A DNA stretch of 64,000 nt. It comes from Basidiobolus meristosporus CBS 931.73 (taxonomy: Eukaryota > Basidiobolomycota > Basidiobolomycetes > Basidiobolales > Basidiobolaceae). The position numbers were made by a program, and so were the translations under genes. This document shows positions 43,851 to 55,415 of this stretch, piece after piece. The notes under the pieces were generated by a model that saw only the letters and a list, made by a program, of their open reading frames with translations, was not told the origin of the DNA and did no database searches. How positions within the stretch are numbered: position 1 is the stretch's first letter; each line of letters begins with the position of its first letter. Location: the NCBI GenBank assembly GCA_002104905.1, contig MCFE01000305.1:35064-99063 (forward strand). Direction: 5' to 3'.

Positions 43851-44839
43851 TTTACCAACCTGTTGATAATAAATTATTAATTCACATTCATCACGAACGC
43901 AGTCACAAATTGAGAATCCCTGGATCTAAACCCGCCAGAAATTCCGCCATTTTAAGCGGATGGCATTGGTCAGATTTTGTTGATTTCCTACTGAGCTACT
44001 CTGGATATTTAAAGCCTACTTTGGAATTCTGAAGGAAATCTCCAAGAAGACTATTGGCTGATGGACATCGTATACATGTACCCGGCACTTTGTTGTCACT
44101 TCAACCAATCATATCGTGCTTATCACACAAAATCAGAACTGGAGCCGGAACTGGAACTGGAACTGGAACCAGGATATGCAGCCTAGCAATCGTGAGTTTA
44201 GTTTCTCGTAGTTGAAGTAAATTTGTATTGTCCATTCCTTGAATTCTCCATTAGGTGAGGTGCGTGGGATCTTTACGTTTACTCCATTAAGTTGTATGTG
44301 TAAGGAACCAGCACCATAGTCAATTCTTCTGCGATTGGTTGTAACAGGTGAGTTGCTGATAAGAAACCTGACTCGTTCCAATTAGTAGCAAGCAGAGCAG
44401 GTTCACTACAAATCAAAGAATATGCATCTTTTTTCAGGCCAGTTACTGCTTTTAGTAATCTATGCCGGAGATAGTCTAGACTGATAAGATTGATTTTGCC
44501 ATGTTGCAAGGTGTATGAGCAGCCGCTTCTTTGCTAGGCTTGAGCTTGATGAAAGAGACACTAGGGTGGAGTGTAATACGCTTTCAGGGTTCCTGGAGTA
44601 GAATGTGGTCCTTGGTGAAATGTTTGCTCGGGAGAGTTGCGGCAATAGGTATAGATGGGGAATTGGAGGGTAGTAACGCTTCGTGAACCCAAATATATTC
44701 TCGTGCATATGCGCCAATGGATGCACGACAAAATTCTTTCGGCCCTGTGTTACATATATAAAGTGCACGAAACCCCCCACTGCTCGCCTACACAAAACCC
44801 TTGACAACCTGTTCGTGACTGTTCCTCCCTTCCCCTAAC
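43851..44839 (+). other. Intergenic region
   Basis: It holds the ligase 3' end (aataaattattaatt near 43,868), a (GGAACT)n tract at about 44,138-44,166 and the symporter promoter (TATATAAAG, 44,755-44,763). Minus-strand frames at 44,133-44,509 and 44,807-44,460 lack recognisable motifs. A degenerate unknown gene there cannot be excluded. Confidence 0.4.
44755..44763 (+). promoter_or_regulatory. TATA box of the symporter gene
   Basis: TATATAAAG lies 85 bp before the ATG at 44,840. Confidence 0.55.
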
Positions 44840-46369
44840 ATGGCTGCGTTACAGATCGCCTGTTACACAGCTAGCATTGCTTCTTGTATTATATTTGGAT
44901 GCATCGCGTTACTCTTGAGCCACAGGCTCCGAGAAAAAAACAAAGATGCCGAGTTCTTCATCACTGCCAGAGGATCACAGACGACACTCCAGGTTGCGTG
45001 CACCTTCTACGCTGCCAATATGGGAGCCTGGTACTTGACCCTTCGTATTTGAGCAAATATGTTGAATTGGCATTGACCCGTGACTTTCATTAGGACGATG
45101 TTCAGCATACCAAGCTACGCAACCACCGCGGGCCTCATCGGCATTGTTTTCTATTGTATAGCCTTGAGTTTTCCTATATTTTTTGTTGCATTTGTTGGGG
45201 GGAAAATTCAACGACAGTTCCCTAGAGTACTTTCGTTCTCACACTACGCATACCTACGCTTTGGCCCGGTGATCCAAGGCTTCGTAGGGGTGGTGATGCT
45301 GTTCAACATGGGCGTCAACCTGTCGGTTTGTTACACCTCGATTGGGGACTTCTTTGAAAGCATCGTAGGCGCCTCAAGAATCCTTGTGATTCTCGTGATC
45401 GCGTGCTCTACACTGGTCTACACCGCTACCGGCGGGTTGATAGTTTCGTTGATCACAGACCAGATACAAGCGCTCAGCAGCCTTGTGTTCGTGGTCACCA
45501 TGGTCATCTATGTGGCGGTCTCTTTTCCTCGCAAAGCACTTGAAGATAATCCGTTCCCCAACTCGCTGAAGCCTGATCCGATGGGCTACGGCTCGATAGG
45601 AGTCATGCCCATCTCGATGATTGCCTGGGCTGTGTACTACGAGGGAATGTGGCAGCGTGTTTGGGCCTCTGCCAATGACAGATCTCTGAAGTATGGTGTT
45701 CTCCTGTCCGGATTAGTTACAATCCTGGTGCTGTTCTTCTTTGGGTTTTGTGCATGCCTGGTGATATGGGCCAAATGGTATCCGGAGGACAACAGTGATT
45801 CCAACACCGTGATGTTCCTTATTCTATCCCACGGCATGAAGCAGGCTCCTACATGGATCCTCACTTTTGTCGCGTTGCTGGCTTCCACCATGTGCCAGTC
45901 TGCGGTGGACGGCTACCAAAATGCGCTGGTCGACTGTGTTACATCGATACTTCTGAAGGGAAAGAGCATGTGGTGGGGACGTCTCGCAGTGCTGATAATC
46001 AACATCCCCATCATCATTGTTGCCTTGGAAGGGTATCCGGTGCTTAATCTTTACCTACTAGCAAACCTGGTTGCTACGTGCTGTGGCCCACCAGTGCTCC
46101 TGGGTACCTTCAAGCAGATCAAAGATTATGTCACCACCGCATCGGTGCTCTTCGGATGTTTTACTGCGTTCATGTCCATTCTCGTCTACGGATACTTGCA
46201 AATGGATCACGACGTGCTCAAAGGCTTACACTACTGCTTCTTTGTGTCCTACAACTACCCACAGTTTGTTATCGCTCTCTGCTCCTCAGTCATAGGGGTA
46301 TTTGTATGGGGAGTTCCAGCCAAGTTGATCTTCGGCCCACCCGAATGTCGAGTGTTTGAAAAAGAGTGA
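44840..46369 (+). CDS. Sodium:solute symporter family transporter (Dur3-like)
   Basis: Two exons (44,840-45,030 and 45,094-46,369; GT-AG intron of 63 bp) give 488 residues. The N-terminal helix is followed by FFITARGSQ and a GAW segment created across the splice, typical of the first helices of the SSS/LeuT-fold transporters. About twelve further hydrophobic segments follow, with CYTSIGDFFESIVG and TATGGLIVSLITDQIQAL in the middle, the latter like the SSS signature. Fungal family members are urea/polyamine Dur3-type carriers at the plasma membrane; at 488 residues this one is shorter than yeast Dur3, which has a long tail. Substrate is inferred only. Confidence 0.85.
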
Positions 46370-47275
46370 TCGTATAAAGATCGATTAACCATTTTTGTTC
46401 CTAGCGATGCGCTACATTTTTGTATTTAGCCATGCCCTATTTTGGATCGGCTCGTTATCCTCAGCTCGATTAGCTTTATCAAGAAAATGCTCTTTTCCTT
46501 GCAAGCGCCTACCATACGTTGACTACGAACGACCAGTAAAAATAGGTCCTCTGCCAATGGCCGATCGTGTTTAATACTATATACGCTGAGTAGTGTTCGA
46601 TTCAGCTTGTATGTGATGCAGTTGCGAAGTTAAAAAGGTTTCCTGTTGCATATACCGTCTCCGTCACATAGGTAGTATAAAGGATCAGTGCATATATGTA
46701 GCGGTGGCGCTAGAGCATATACACTCAACTAGAGCATATACACTCATCGAGTGGTAAATCTGAGTCAAACGTATATGCTGGTAATGAACAAGTATATAGT
46801 AAGCGATGAAGAGTTTTGCAGCTGGTGTCTGATCTTGATTCCATGACATATCGTTACAATCTCCGGAATCCCGGCCATTCATTTAGCCTTATTTTTCAAC
46901 GCATACGGGCGGGGTGAAAGAGGACTGCTAGTTCCGCATGTACATAGGAAATGCACTCTTGAAATATGCAACTTCACATGTAGACTTTCCTATGCTGAGA
47001 CGACATTTCGGGTAGCTGATCCATTACTGGCCCAAGATCATCATAGAATATAATCCGAACACTTGGGCACTTCATTTCAACATCATTATTATGGCATTCT
47101 ACGCACCATTCTACATGTTGTAAATTATGTATTTACACCTAAATCTTTGCACCAACTTAGACGCTAGCTATGCACCGTATTATTTCCTGCGCAAATTCTT
47201 TGTCAGGACATTCTCACTTCCAATAACTTCATAACCAACCTGGTTTGGAGCTACATGCTCAGTAAATAGTGTTCA
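46370..47275 (+). other. Intergenic transition into transposon DNA
   Basis: No gene is seen. An 18-bp direct repeat ctagagcatatacactca occurs twice at 46,710-46,727 and 46,729-46,746. Composition becomes AT-richer to the right. Confidence 0.45.
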
Positions 47276-47398
47276 CAGGGCCGGGGGGTGACAATCATCA
47301 ACAGGTGAGATCTACCCTTCAACAGCTCAAATTAAAGAATCGATGGGTAGCCTTTTTACAAGTCAATAAAGAAAACAGTCATTTTGAAATAGCTTAAA
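47276..47398 (-). mobile_element. Decayed non-LTR element 3' end
   Basis: The plus strand reads ccggggggtgacaatcatcaacaggtgagatct. On the minus strand this is tcacctgttgatga followed by a C-run, a diverged form of the 3' end seen at 63,841-63,880 (hairpin TCACC-TGTT-GGTGA then C-run). About 120 bp remain, cut by an inverted copia LTR. Confidence 0.5.
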
Positions 47399-47665
47399 TC
47401 TGTTGTCAGAGTCTTCGAGATATTGGAAGTGATTGGGAGAATAAGTGGATTATGTTGTCTTCACTTAATAATTTATCAAATGTAGAAGTAGTATTCATAC
47501 TTTTACATGGTCTTGGCAGAACAAACACATAGAATATGCTTAAAACCTCCCAAAAGCATGCCTGCAAGGTTATGGGGTTATTTGGACAACTTTAAGACCT
47601 TCATGCTCAGGGTACCTGATGTACTGATAAAAATATTTCAATTAAATCCCAACAAGGAATTTGGC
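47399..47665 (-). repeat. Partial copia family C LTR, inverted
   Basis: It starts tgttgtcagagtcttcgagata on the plus strand, the reverse complement of the LTR end, and continues for ~265 bp with many substitutions. It stops inside the LTR where integrase-like sequence of another copy begins. Confidence 0.75.
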
Positions 47666-48793
47666 TAGAGTTATTGTGTGAAGCCTGCATACACAGGAAA
47701 CAAGTTGTACAGCCAACCAAGAGCTCTGGGCTAGTCAGTGCACAAAAGAATTGGATCTGCTCACTTAGATCTATGTGGCCTGTGTAAAATGCAGCCCCAG
47801 GTGAAGCAAAGTATTTTATCAAATTTACTGATGATTACACAAGAAGCATGTGGATCAGCTTCATGGCAATAAAGGAGGAGCTCTGTCTAAGCTTAGAGAG
47901 CTTGAAGCCATAACAATGAGTTAAAGCCTAAACCAAAAAGTGAAAAATGCATATTTTTAAGTTACTGCAAAGAGAGTAAGACACAGAAAATGTATCATAA
48001 CAAAGTAGAGTAAATGATCAAGTTCACTGATGTGCTGTTTGACAAAATCTAAAGTACTTGCCAAAATTGACATACCATGATGACAAAAAGCCAATTGCAA
48101 GTTCATCAGTTGTCTGGATTGAATCAGAGCATAACAATGAATATTCATTTGCACCAGAGAGCTCTGCATCCATGGTGAAGCCGGAGCCACTGCACAGGAA
48201 TACTCCAGTGACAGTTATATGACTATCATATGGTTGAAGATTTAGCTGGACTAGAAGTAGCTCAGAATAATGTATTAATAGTGCCACATACTTAGCCTAT
48301 GCCAGTTCAGTCTTTATTAATGAAACCTAGAGAGTAAAAGAGGTCATGTATTGTCCTCAGAGCAAGTTATGAAGAGCTGCAATGACTGCAATATCATAGG
48401 TTATGATGCAAGATCAAACTTGGGACTTGGTCAGCTTTCTACCACAGACACAGAGTCTATGTCAACCCGTGTGCTTACAAAAGTTGCAATATGACTAAGA
48501 AAGCATTTAAAAGACCTAGACTTGTGACAAAAAGCTCGTATTACATCATTGTGAGATAATAAAGGATGTATATAAATAGGTAGAAAGCTAACTTTTAATG
48601 ATTGAGTTGAGAGAATTGATATCAGACATCATTTCATGTGAAAGGCTAAAGAGAATAACTTAGTTAACTTAATTATCAGTCCTACAGACACAATGATTGG
48701 AGACATATTTATCAAACCATTAACTGGAGACAAACTTGAAAATCTTAAATCTCAATTAGGACCAGTCAATATGAATATTGAGCTGTGTGGGAA
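47666..48793 (+). pseudogene. Copia family C copy C2, heavily decayed pol
   Basis: Fragments in copia order can be recognised with many stops and deletions: the integrase zinc/core region (KYFIKFTDDYTRSMW, about 47,810), the N-terminal RT linker (about 48,000-48,450) and RNase H (CPTDTMIGD-like, about 48,690). A polypurine-like ctgtgtgggaa precedes a 3' LTR remnant. Confidence 0.75.
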
Positions 48794-49265
48794 TGTTATG
48801 CATATTTCAGATTACTCCTGAATATTCATTCAAGTTAGTCACTCAAGTTATTACCTACAAATCTAAGAGAATTCTGACAAGATTTGCTGGCAGGATGTAC
48901 TTGGAGTATTTTTACAAGTAGCTTAAGACAAACTGGAGCTCTCAATATCACAATTGAGATAAGTTAGCATAGATACTTAGATGAGAGGGAGTGTAGTAAG
49001 CTTTATGGTTACACCAAGATATTCACCTAGCATAGCCACTTACACTTTTTCTTTGAATCCTGAAGAATTCTGGCTATTCTTCTTGTCATCATATACTAAG
49101 CATCTCTACACTAAAGTATCTGGTGTCCACAAAATCAAGTTTCTCTTAGTTGTTCAAACAGCCCCAAACTGTGCACACATGCTCTGGAAACTCTTTGTAG
49201 CAAACTCTACATGCCTGTACTGCATAGATCATTTAAAAGTAAAAATATTACTCTCACATTCAAGT
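48794..49265 (+). repeat. Two partial, decayed family C LTRs in tandem
   Basis: One LTR-like start (tgttatgcatatttcag) lies at 48,794. A second start (tgtagtaagctttatgg), preceded by its own purine tract gatgagagggag, lies at about 48,993. The second is cut at 49,265 by the next element. Confidence 0.6.
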
Positions 49266-49612
49266 TGTTGTAAGATTTGGAATTATATGTTGATATTCAC
49301 CTAACTTAGTCACTTAGATCATTACCTACATATCTTATAGAATATTGACCAAATTCCTTTTTGGGATTTACTTGGAATATTTTCACCAAAATATCAGGTA
49401 CCCAGAGCATGAAAATTAGATAAGTTATCCAAGCAGCCCAAACTTTGCACACAGGCTCTTGGGACCTTCCTAAGCTTACTCCATGTGTTTGCTATGCCAA
49501 GATCATGTAAAAGTGCAAATACTACTTTTACATTCAATGAATCATTAAGTGAAAACCACATAATCTACTTGTTCTCCCAATCACTTCCAATATCTCAAAG
49601 ACTCTTACTACA

Positions 49613-49624
49613 GGTTATGAGCCC
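49613..49624 (+). other. Primer-binding site of C3 (iMet half-tRNA type)
   Basis: ggttatgagccc directly after the 5' LTR; identical to the sites of element B and copy C4 (56,142-56,153). Confidence 0.8.
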
Positions 49625-49762
49625 CAAGCTGTCACACTCTGCATTTTCTACTACTGCTATTACTGGAACTTTTCCCTCTGCTGAAAAGTTGGATAGATCT
49701 AAACACCAAGTGTGGTACTCAAACAATAACCAAGAGCCTGGAATTGCAAAATAGGTTGCTAT

Positions 49763-50804
49763 TTGGAATCTTTGAGCTTCAAAAGGAGTAATACTGACCA
49801 TAGTATATACAAGAAGCCAGATAGAGCAAATTCAGTTCTATTAACTCTATATGTGGATGATCTTATTATAGCCAGCAATAATCTAGAAACATTGGAAGAG
49901 ACTAAATCCAGCATATCTCAAGAGTTTGAGATATGCAATCTAGGAGTACTCTGTTACTACTTGGGGATAAAGTTCTCCCTAGACAGAAGTACCCAGACTA
50001 TGACCCTAAGCCAATCCAAGTATATTCACAATAGACTAAAGAAGTACCAAATGAAAGACTGTAAACCAGCAGCTACCCCAATGGATACAAACCTTAACTT
50101 GGTCAAAACAACCAAATCAAGAGAGCTTGGTGCCATCTGAAATCCCTGAGCTTCCTTATCAATCTATGGTATGCAGTCTGATAAATTTCAGGCTTGAAAT
50201 ATGTCCATATATCTCATATTCAGTGGGAGTTGTCAGCCAGCATAATCAGAACTATGGATCTGATCATATTGCAGGGGTTAAGCAGATTTTTAGATACCTA
50301 AAAGGAACTGCTGATATGTGCTTAAGATACACTTATAAGGACTCAGAGCAGAATCATGTGGGATACTCTGATGCTGAATGGGGATGAAACTTTGAAGACA
50401 GAAGAACCACCACAGGTTACACCTTTCTGTACTGTAAAGGAGCAATTTCATAGAATTCAAGAAAGCAACCAACCATAGCACTTTCTGCCACAGAGGCAGA
50501 GTATATGGCAGCCTGTGAGGCTACAAAAAACACAATGCGGCTAAGAAAGTGTTTTAAAGATTTAGGCTTATGCCAAAAAACACCTGTTACTTTATTTCAA
50601 GATAATCAAGGATTTACACAGTTAGGTAGAAATCCAACTTTTCATGCTAGAAATAAGCACATAGATGTTAGACATCATTTCATACATAAAGCTATAGAGA
50701 CCAACTTAGTCAACTTGCCTTACTGTCCTATAGATGAGATGACTGCAGACATATTTATCAGACCATTAGCTAGAGACAAGTTTGAATATCTTAGGTCAGA
50801 GTAA
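49763..50804 (+). pseudogene. C3 reverse transcriptase and RNase H remnant
   Basis: Frames 49,763-50,140, 50,127-50,387 and 50,505-50,804 are joined by frameshifts and a stop. They decode RT from just before YVDDLIIAS through SQSKYIHNRLKKYQ to RNase H (AEYMAACEATKN, KHIDVRHHFIHKAIE). RT motifs before YVDD are absent, so it cannot be active. Confidence 0.85.
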
Positions 50805-50992
50805 GGACTAGTCAGTGTGAGCATTTAGTTGAGTGGGAGTGTTGTAAAAGTTTGTAATTTCACCTGAATACTTACCTAACTTAGTCACTTAGATCATTAC
50901 CATTAAGTCCTAGAGAATACTGACTAAATTCCTTGTTGGGATTTACTTAGAATATTTACCCAGAACATAAAGATTAGTTAAGTTGTCCAAGC

Positions 50993-51341
50993 TGTTGTAA
51001 GAGTCTTGGAGATATTGGAAGTGATTTGGAGAACAAGTAGATTATGTGGTTTTCACTTGATGATTTATTGAATGTAAAAGTAGTATTTATACTTTTACCT
51101 GGTCTTGGCATTACAAACACGTAGAATAGGTTAAGGAAGGTCCTAAGAACATGTGTGCAAAGTTTGGGGCTGTTTGGACAACTTATCAAATTTTCATGTT
51201 CTGGGTACCTGGTATTTTGGTGAAAATATTCCAAGTAAATCCCAACAAGGAATTTGGTCAGTATTCTCTGGGATTTGAAGGTGATGATCTAAGTGACTAA
51301 GTTAGGTGAATATTTAGGTGGAAATACAAATTTTTACAACA
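50993..51341 (-). mobile_element. Solo LTR of copia family C inside another LTR
   Basis: A 349-bp inverted LTR (tgttgtaagagtcttgg...tttttacaaca in plus view) splits the 3' LTR of C3. The flanks CAAGC (50,988-50,992) and CAAAC (51,342-51,346) form a 5-bp target duplication with one mismatch. Confidence 0.88.
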
Positions 51342-51525
51342 CAAACAGCCCCAAACGTTGCACACATGTTCTTGGGACCTTCCTAAGCCTATTCTACATG
51401 TCTGCTATGCCAAGACCATGTAAAAGTATATATACTACTTTTACATTCAATGAATCATCAAGTGAAAACCACATAATCTACTTGTTCTCCCAATCACTTC
51501 CAATATCTCCAAGACTCTTACAGCA

Positions 51526-52420
51526 AAAACATTTCAGGAATGTTACTACTATTTGTTTATGTCAGGTACTAATATTCATTAGTATTTCTAATGTACCCAA
51601 TGTATCTCAGTCAAGTTATGTTTGACAGTGAAGCTGACTGTTGGTGACTTACACCAATTGTAGATGAGTATCAAGATTCTAATCCTTTGCTGTGAGAAAC
51701 ATATGTATGCTAACAGAATATTGCAATGCGGAGCAGATAATCATGTTGTTTGCAATGCATTGATAGCGTAAAGTCTAATCTTCAAGAGTATTTTTTACAT
51801 CAGTTACCCTTTGGTTGGTGTAACTTTGATAACAGTTCCACAGATAAGTTGCTAAAATAGAAATAACAAGATATAAGAATAAGGTAGTTGGAGCAATGGC
51901 ACTAGTATAGCACTTTCAAGAGTGTGTTGCAGATTTGTTTCAATAATCTAGATGCTTGCTACACTCAGCATACAAGTCATGATGTAATATGATTAGGTAT
52001 TGCATTCACCTACCTGAAACACACAATAGATCAAACGATCCGAAGTGGTGCCACAGCAGCCAGCTACTACGCAACTGTCCACTTGGAGGCCTCAAAGGCC
52101 CTCGCGGATATTTCAAGATTAGAGGGCAATGTGTCTTAGTTGGGAAAGGCAACATGGCCACCTCATCAAAACTACTGCCTAGAGTCTCAAGAACACCAAG
52201 GCACTGCAACAGGATTTGAAAGTAAATGAGGATATAAATATGGGAATTAAGCTGGGAAGGAGCGAAATTAGCTTTAATGAATTAACACAGATTTATTTCA
52301 TCCAAGTGCGGTCTCATCCAAATGTATATTCAGATGGTGTAAGCCTACGCGATCCCGATTCTGGCTTTTTGCATTTTACAGTTACATTGTATTAAATCGC
52401 TTTACTTTCTATCTTTCTTT
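51526..52420 (+). other. AT-rich stretch without gene
   Basis: Right flank of C3 and 3' flank of the ADH gene. Short frames (51,989-52,219 plus and the antisense one) overlap and have no domain. Confidence 0.45.
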
Positions 52421-53491
52421 CTAGTATTCTACATCAAGGACAATACGATAACGAGCTTTGCCTTGTTCCATGTGCTGCAGAGCTTCATTGACCTTGGACA
52501 ATGGGAAGTGCTCTACCATAGGCTTGATATTGTGCTTACCAGCAAACTCTAGTGCCTTCTTGATCACCTCTACGCCACCAATCAAGGAACCGGTTAGCTT
52601 GATTTCACTTGCAATGAAGTCAATTGGCTGGAAAGCCAGTTTCTCCGGAGGAACAGAGAGCAGGCAGATTTCACCACCAAAGTCCATCCACGAGAAAAAC
52701 TCGTTGTACTGCTCAGACTTGCAGTCAGCTGTGACAAATAAATAGTTGAGTGTGTGACGAATCCCGTCAACTTCCTCCTTCTTTGAGGTGTCAACAAAGA
52801 TCGAGGCACCCAAGTCAAGGCATTGCTGACGCTTGTTAGGGGATTGAGAGAATGCAACAACCTCCGCACCCAAAGCGTTGGCAAATTGAATGGCCAAATG
52901 ACCTAGGCCACCTATACCAACAACACCAACACGATCACCCTTCTTGACACCATCACGGAGCATAGGAGCAAAGACGGTGGTGCCAGCGCACATTAGAGGA
53001 GCGGCAATCTTGGGGTCAACGCTCTCTGGTAGCTTGAAAGCATATGCAGAATTGACTCGAATAGCCTCAGCATAACCGCCGTGACTCTGTTGGCCATCTT
53101 TGTAAAAACCGGCATAAGTAACCACCATCTCAGGGCAGTGAGGATCAAGTCCACGATTACAAGCATGGCACTCCTTGCTCAGACAGGCATTGACCTGGGC
53201 ACCAACCCCGACAATATCGCCTTCCTCAAGGTCCTTGACATCTGCTCCCTTGGTGATAACACGACCCACGATCTCGTGACCGACGATTGCGGGATAGGGA
53301 GTGGGGCAGATAGAGTTCTTCCACTCGTCCTTGAGAGTATGGAGATCGGAACCACAAATACCAGAATAATCGATCTTGATCTCTACGTCATTGGGGCCCA
53401 AAGGACGTGGAACGTAGCTCCAGGGCTCCACTTCGAGCCCGGCCTTCTTGGCAGCCCAGCCACGGATTTCGTGAATTTTGCCTTCAACCAT
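52421..53491 (-). CDS. Zinc-dependent alcohol dehydrogenase, ADH6/cinnamyl type
   Basis: An intact, intronless 356-residue medium-chain dehydrogenase. Catalytic-zinc region: SGICGSDLHTL, then GHEIVGRV. Structural-zinc loop: ACLSKECHAC...HC, a cysteine spacing of x4/x2/x7 against the common x2/x2/x7. Then SHGGYAEAIRV and the Rossmann motif VGVVGIGGLGHLAIQFA. ADH6-like enzymes reduce aldehydes with NADPH in the cytosol. The gene stands alone between decayed copia elements and a broken transporter, and the full open frame shows it is under selection or recently arrived. A TATTTAAA-like box is about 70 bp upstream (53,560). Confidence 0.93.
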   Translation of the reverse strand: MVEGKIHEIRGWAAKKAGLEVEPWSYVPRPLGPNDVEIKIDYSGICGSDLHTLKDEWKNSICPTPYPAIVGHEIVGRVITKGADVKDLEEGDIVGVGAQVNACLSKECHACNRGLDPHCPEMVVTYAGFYKDGQQSHGGYAEAIRVNSAYAFKLPESVDPKIAAPLMCAGTTVFAPMLRDGVKKGDRVGVVGIGGLGHLAIQFANALGAEVVAFSQSPNKRQQCLDLGASIFVDTSKKEEVDGIRHTLNYLFVTADCKSEQYNEFFSWMDFGGEICLLSVPPEKLAFQPIDFIASEIKLTGSLIGGVEVIKKALEFAGKHNIKPMVEHFPLSKVNEALQHMEQGKARYRIVLDVEY

Positions 53492-54418
53492 GTTAATATT
53501 AAAAGCGATCAGCTATTTGCAAAAAGCAGTGTTGAGCTGTTACTTCCAAGAGTCTGCCTTTAAATACTGTGAATTAACGACCATTCATGATTGGCTCTTA
53601 ATTCTGCGGATCAGACAGAAAATCCTAGTCTTATTAGTAATGATGGTCATATTGACGTTCAATTTTCTATCAACAATATCTTCGATTATAGAAGTAGCTT
53701 TGTTTATTCATTTGCTCGGATGATTTTCGACGTTCTTTGCCCGCACATACATTTGTTGGCATCACCAAATTTGGATAGTTCCCTCTTTCTGGCCTATTCC
53801 ATTTATATCCATAGCATACATGAGCCATCCATCATGTGGCTAAGGTCGATTCGGACTGCCAAGTTGATGAACATCAAAGCTGAGGTGTGACAATGACTGC
53901 TAAGTTGATGAACATCGAAACTTAGGTTTGACAAGCTGGGTGTTGTACTCTCGAATTTAGAGCATATACATTGCCTCGGATTGCGCTACATCTTGCGTGG
54001 CGGATCCTATCATAAATGCCACCCAAAGATGGCCATGAAACTAGTGCAAAGGTGCATGGCTTTTCACCACCACCAGAGAGCCACACTTCGCCAGCTACCC
54101 TCTGCTAACACATGCTGTAATGTTGCAAGTTATGGTAGCCAGGGGTATCTATAGCTTAAGCGTTCAACTCAACGTGATTTGTGATGTTCAATTCAACATG
54201 ATTTTTGATAGCTCAATCCAAATCGGTTAGCACCTTGTTTCGTAGATAACCCCAACTTACGGAATAAGATCCGTTGTCCCACATTTCATTACTACCCAAT
54301 GTCCGGTACCAATACCGTCAATCAGGATTGTCACTGATTGGATCCGCAGTGTGAAATCCGCAGCAACCCAGAGCACCAGCACCACAACTACTCCCATATA
54401 GGCTGAAAATTATCGAGG
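53492..54418 (+). other. Intergenic region with short direct repeats
   Basis: A ~39-bp direct repeat containing aagttgatgaacatc occurs at about 53,855 and 53,894. A related ~27-bp pair (gttcaaYtcaacRtgattt) lies at about 54,163 and 54,188. No gene is seen; frames at 53,591-53,890 lack motifs. Confidence 0.45.
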
Positions 54419-55415
54419 ATGCTTCTGGCTCTAATCAGGAACACATTCGGTGCTCTTACCGTGGTCATCGTCTCTCTGTTCCTGCAACTTCCTACGCCCA
54501 AAGGCTCCCTCAAGGAAAAGATCCGGATAATCGATTTCCTTGGGATGGCACTGCTTCTAGGATTCATCATTACCCTCTTGTTGCCAAGTGAATGGGCTCC
54601 CCAAGAATCGTATCCCTGTACTGTGTTTCGGGGGCACTCTTGATTGGATTTATCGTGGTAAAATCCCGATTTGCAGCGGAACCAATCGTCCCGTGTTGGT
54701 TGTTTGGTAGGCGTAACCCGCTGTTCTCATTCATCACCCAGCCCTTCTTTGGCATGGCATTCTTTGGATTACTCTATTACATCCCACTGTACTTCCAGAT
54801 TGTCCGTGGGGATTCCGTCACCACCTCAGGCCTCGAGATGTTGCTCATGCTGCTTTCTACTTCGGAATTCAATATTACCTCTGGAGTCATCATTTCCAAG
54901 ACTGGTGTGACTGTTATCTGGTGTTGGGTCGGCTCAGCAATCATTACCATGGGTATGGGACTGTTGACCGTTTGGAATGCCAACACTGGGCATGGAGAAT
55001 AAATTGGCTTTTTGGTGATTGTGCGCACCGGAGCTGGCTGTGTTATCCAAATATTGATCCTAGCAGGCCAATCAGCGGTGTCTCATCAAGATATTGCCGT
55101 TGTTACAGCAATGTCGTCCTTCTTTGCTTGATTGGTGGAGTGCTGGGCATCGCCATTTTTGGCTCAGTCTTCAGCTACCAACTAATCACTGGATTGTCAA
55201 AGCTAAGCTACAATATCTCAATCAAGGAAGCAACCAACAGCTTCCAATTTATGGACAGACTACCAGCAGAAGAACAACTAGCCATAATGGGCATATATGT
55301 CCATGTCTTGCATACCATCTTCTTCATAGCTGTTGGGATGTCTGGGCTGGCATTCCTTCTCACCCTGGGAGTTATGTACGGCAAGATGCAGAAGCGTAAT
55401 TTGGCTTTTGCATAA
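54419..55415 (+). pseudogene. DHA2-family MFS transporter, 5'-truncated and frameshifted
   Basis: Sequence from helix 6 onward of a 14-helix drug:H+ antiporter can be followed: GALTVVIVSLFLQLP, the loop GSLKEKIRIIDFLG, QIVRGDSV, ISKTGVTVIWCWVG and GGVLGIAIFGSVFSYQL. Lesions are a frameshift near 54,590, a TAA at 55,000 (before IGFLVI) and a frameshift near 55,130. The first six helices are missing or unrecognisable upstream of 54,419. It was probably a multidrug exporter once. Confidence 0.85.

Larger units (their letters stand above)
49266..51525 (+). mobile_element. Copia element C3, internal-deletion derivative with both LTRs
   Basis: 5' LTR 49,266-49,612; primer site ggttatgagccc 49,613-49,624; the start of gag; then an abrupt jump near 49,725 into the middle of RT; RNase H; polypurine tract; and a 3' LTR from 50,840 to about 51,525 that is interrupted by an inverted solo LTR. 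The deletion removes most of gag, protease, integrase and half of RT. No target duplication was found around the outer ends. Confidence 0.85.

Noticed and set aside
44133-44807. Possible minus-strand gene (frames 44,509-44,279 and 44,381-44,133)
   Set aside because: No motif, no clear splice connection, contains the GGAACT tract, and overlaps the symporter promoter; left as unassigned.
52421-53491. Horizontal transfer of the ADH gene
   Set aside because: Considered because it is isolated among transposons, but ADH6-like enzymes are widespread in fungi and no compositional proof can be given by eye.
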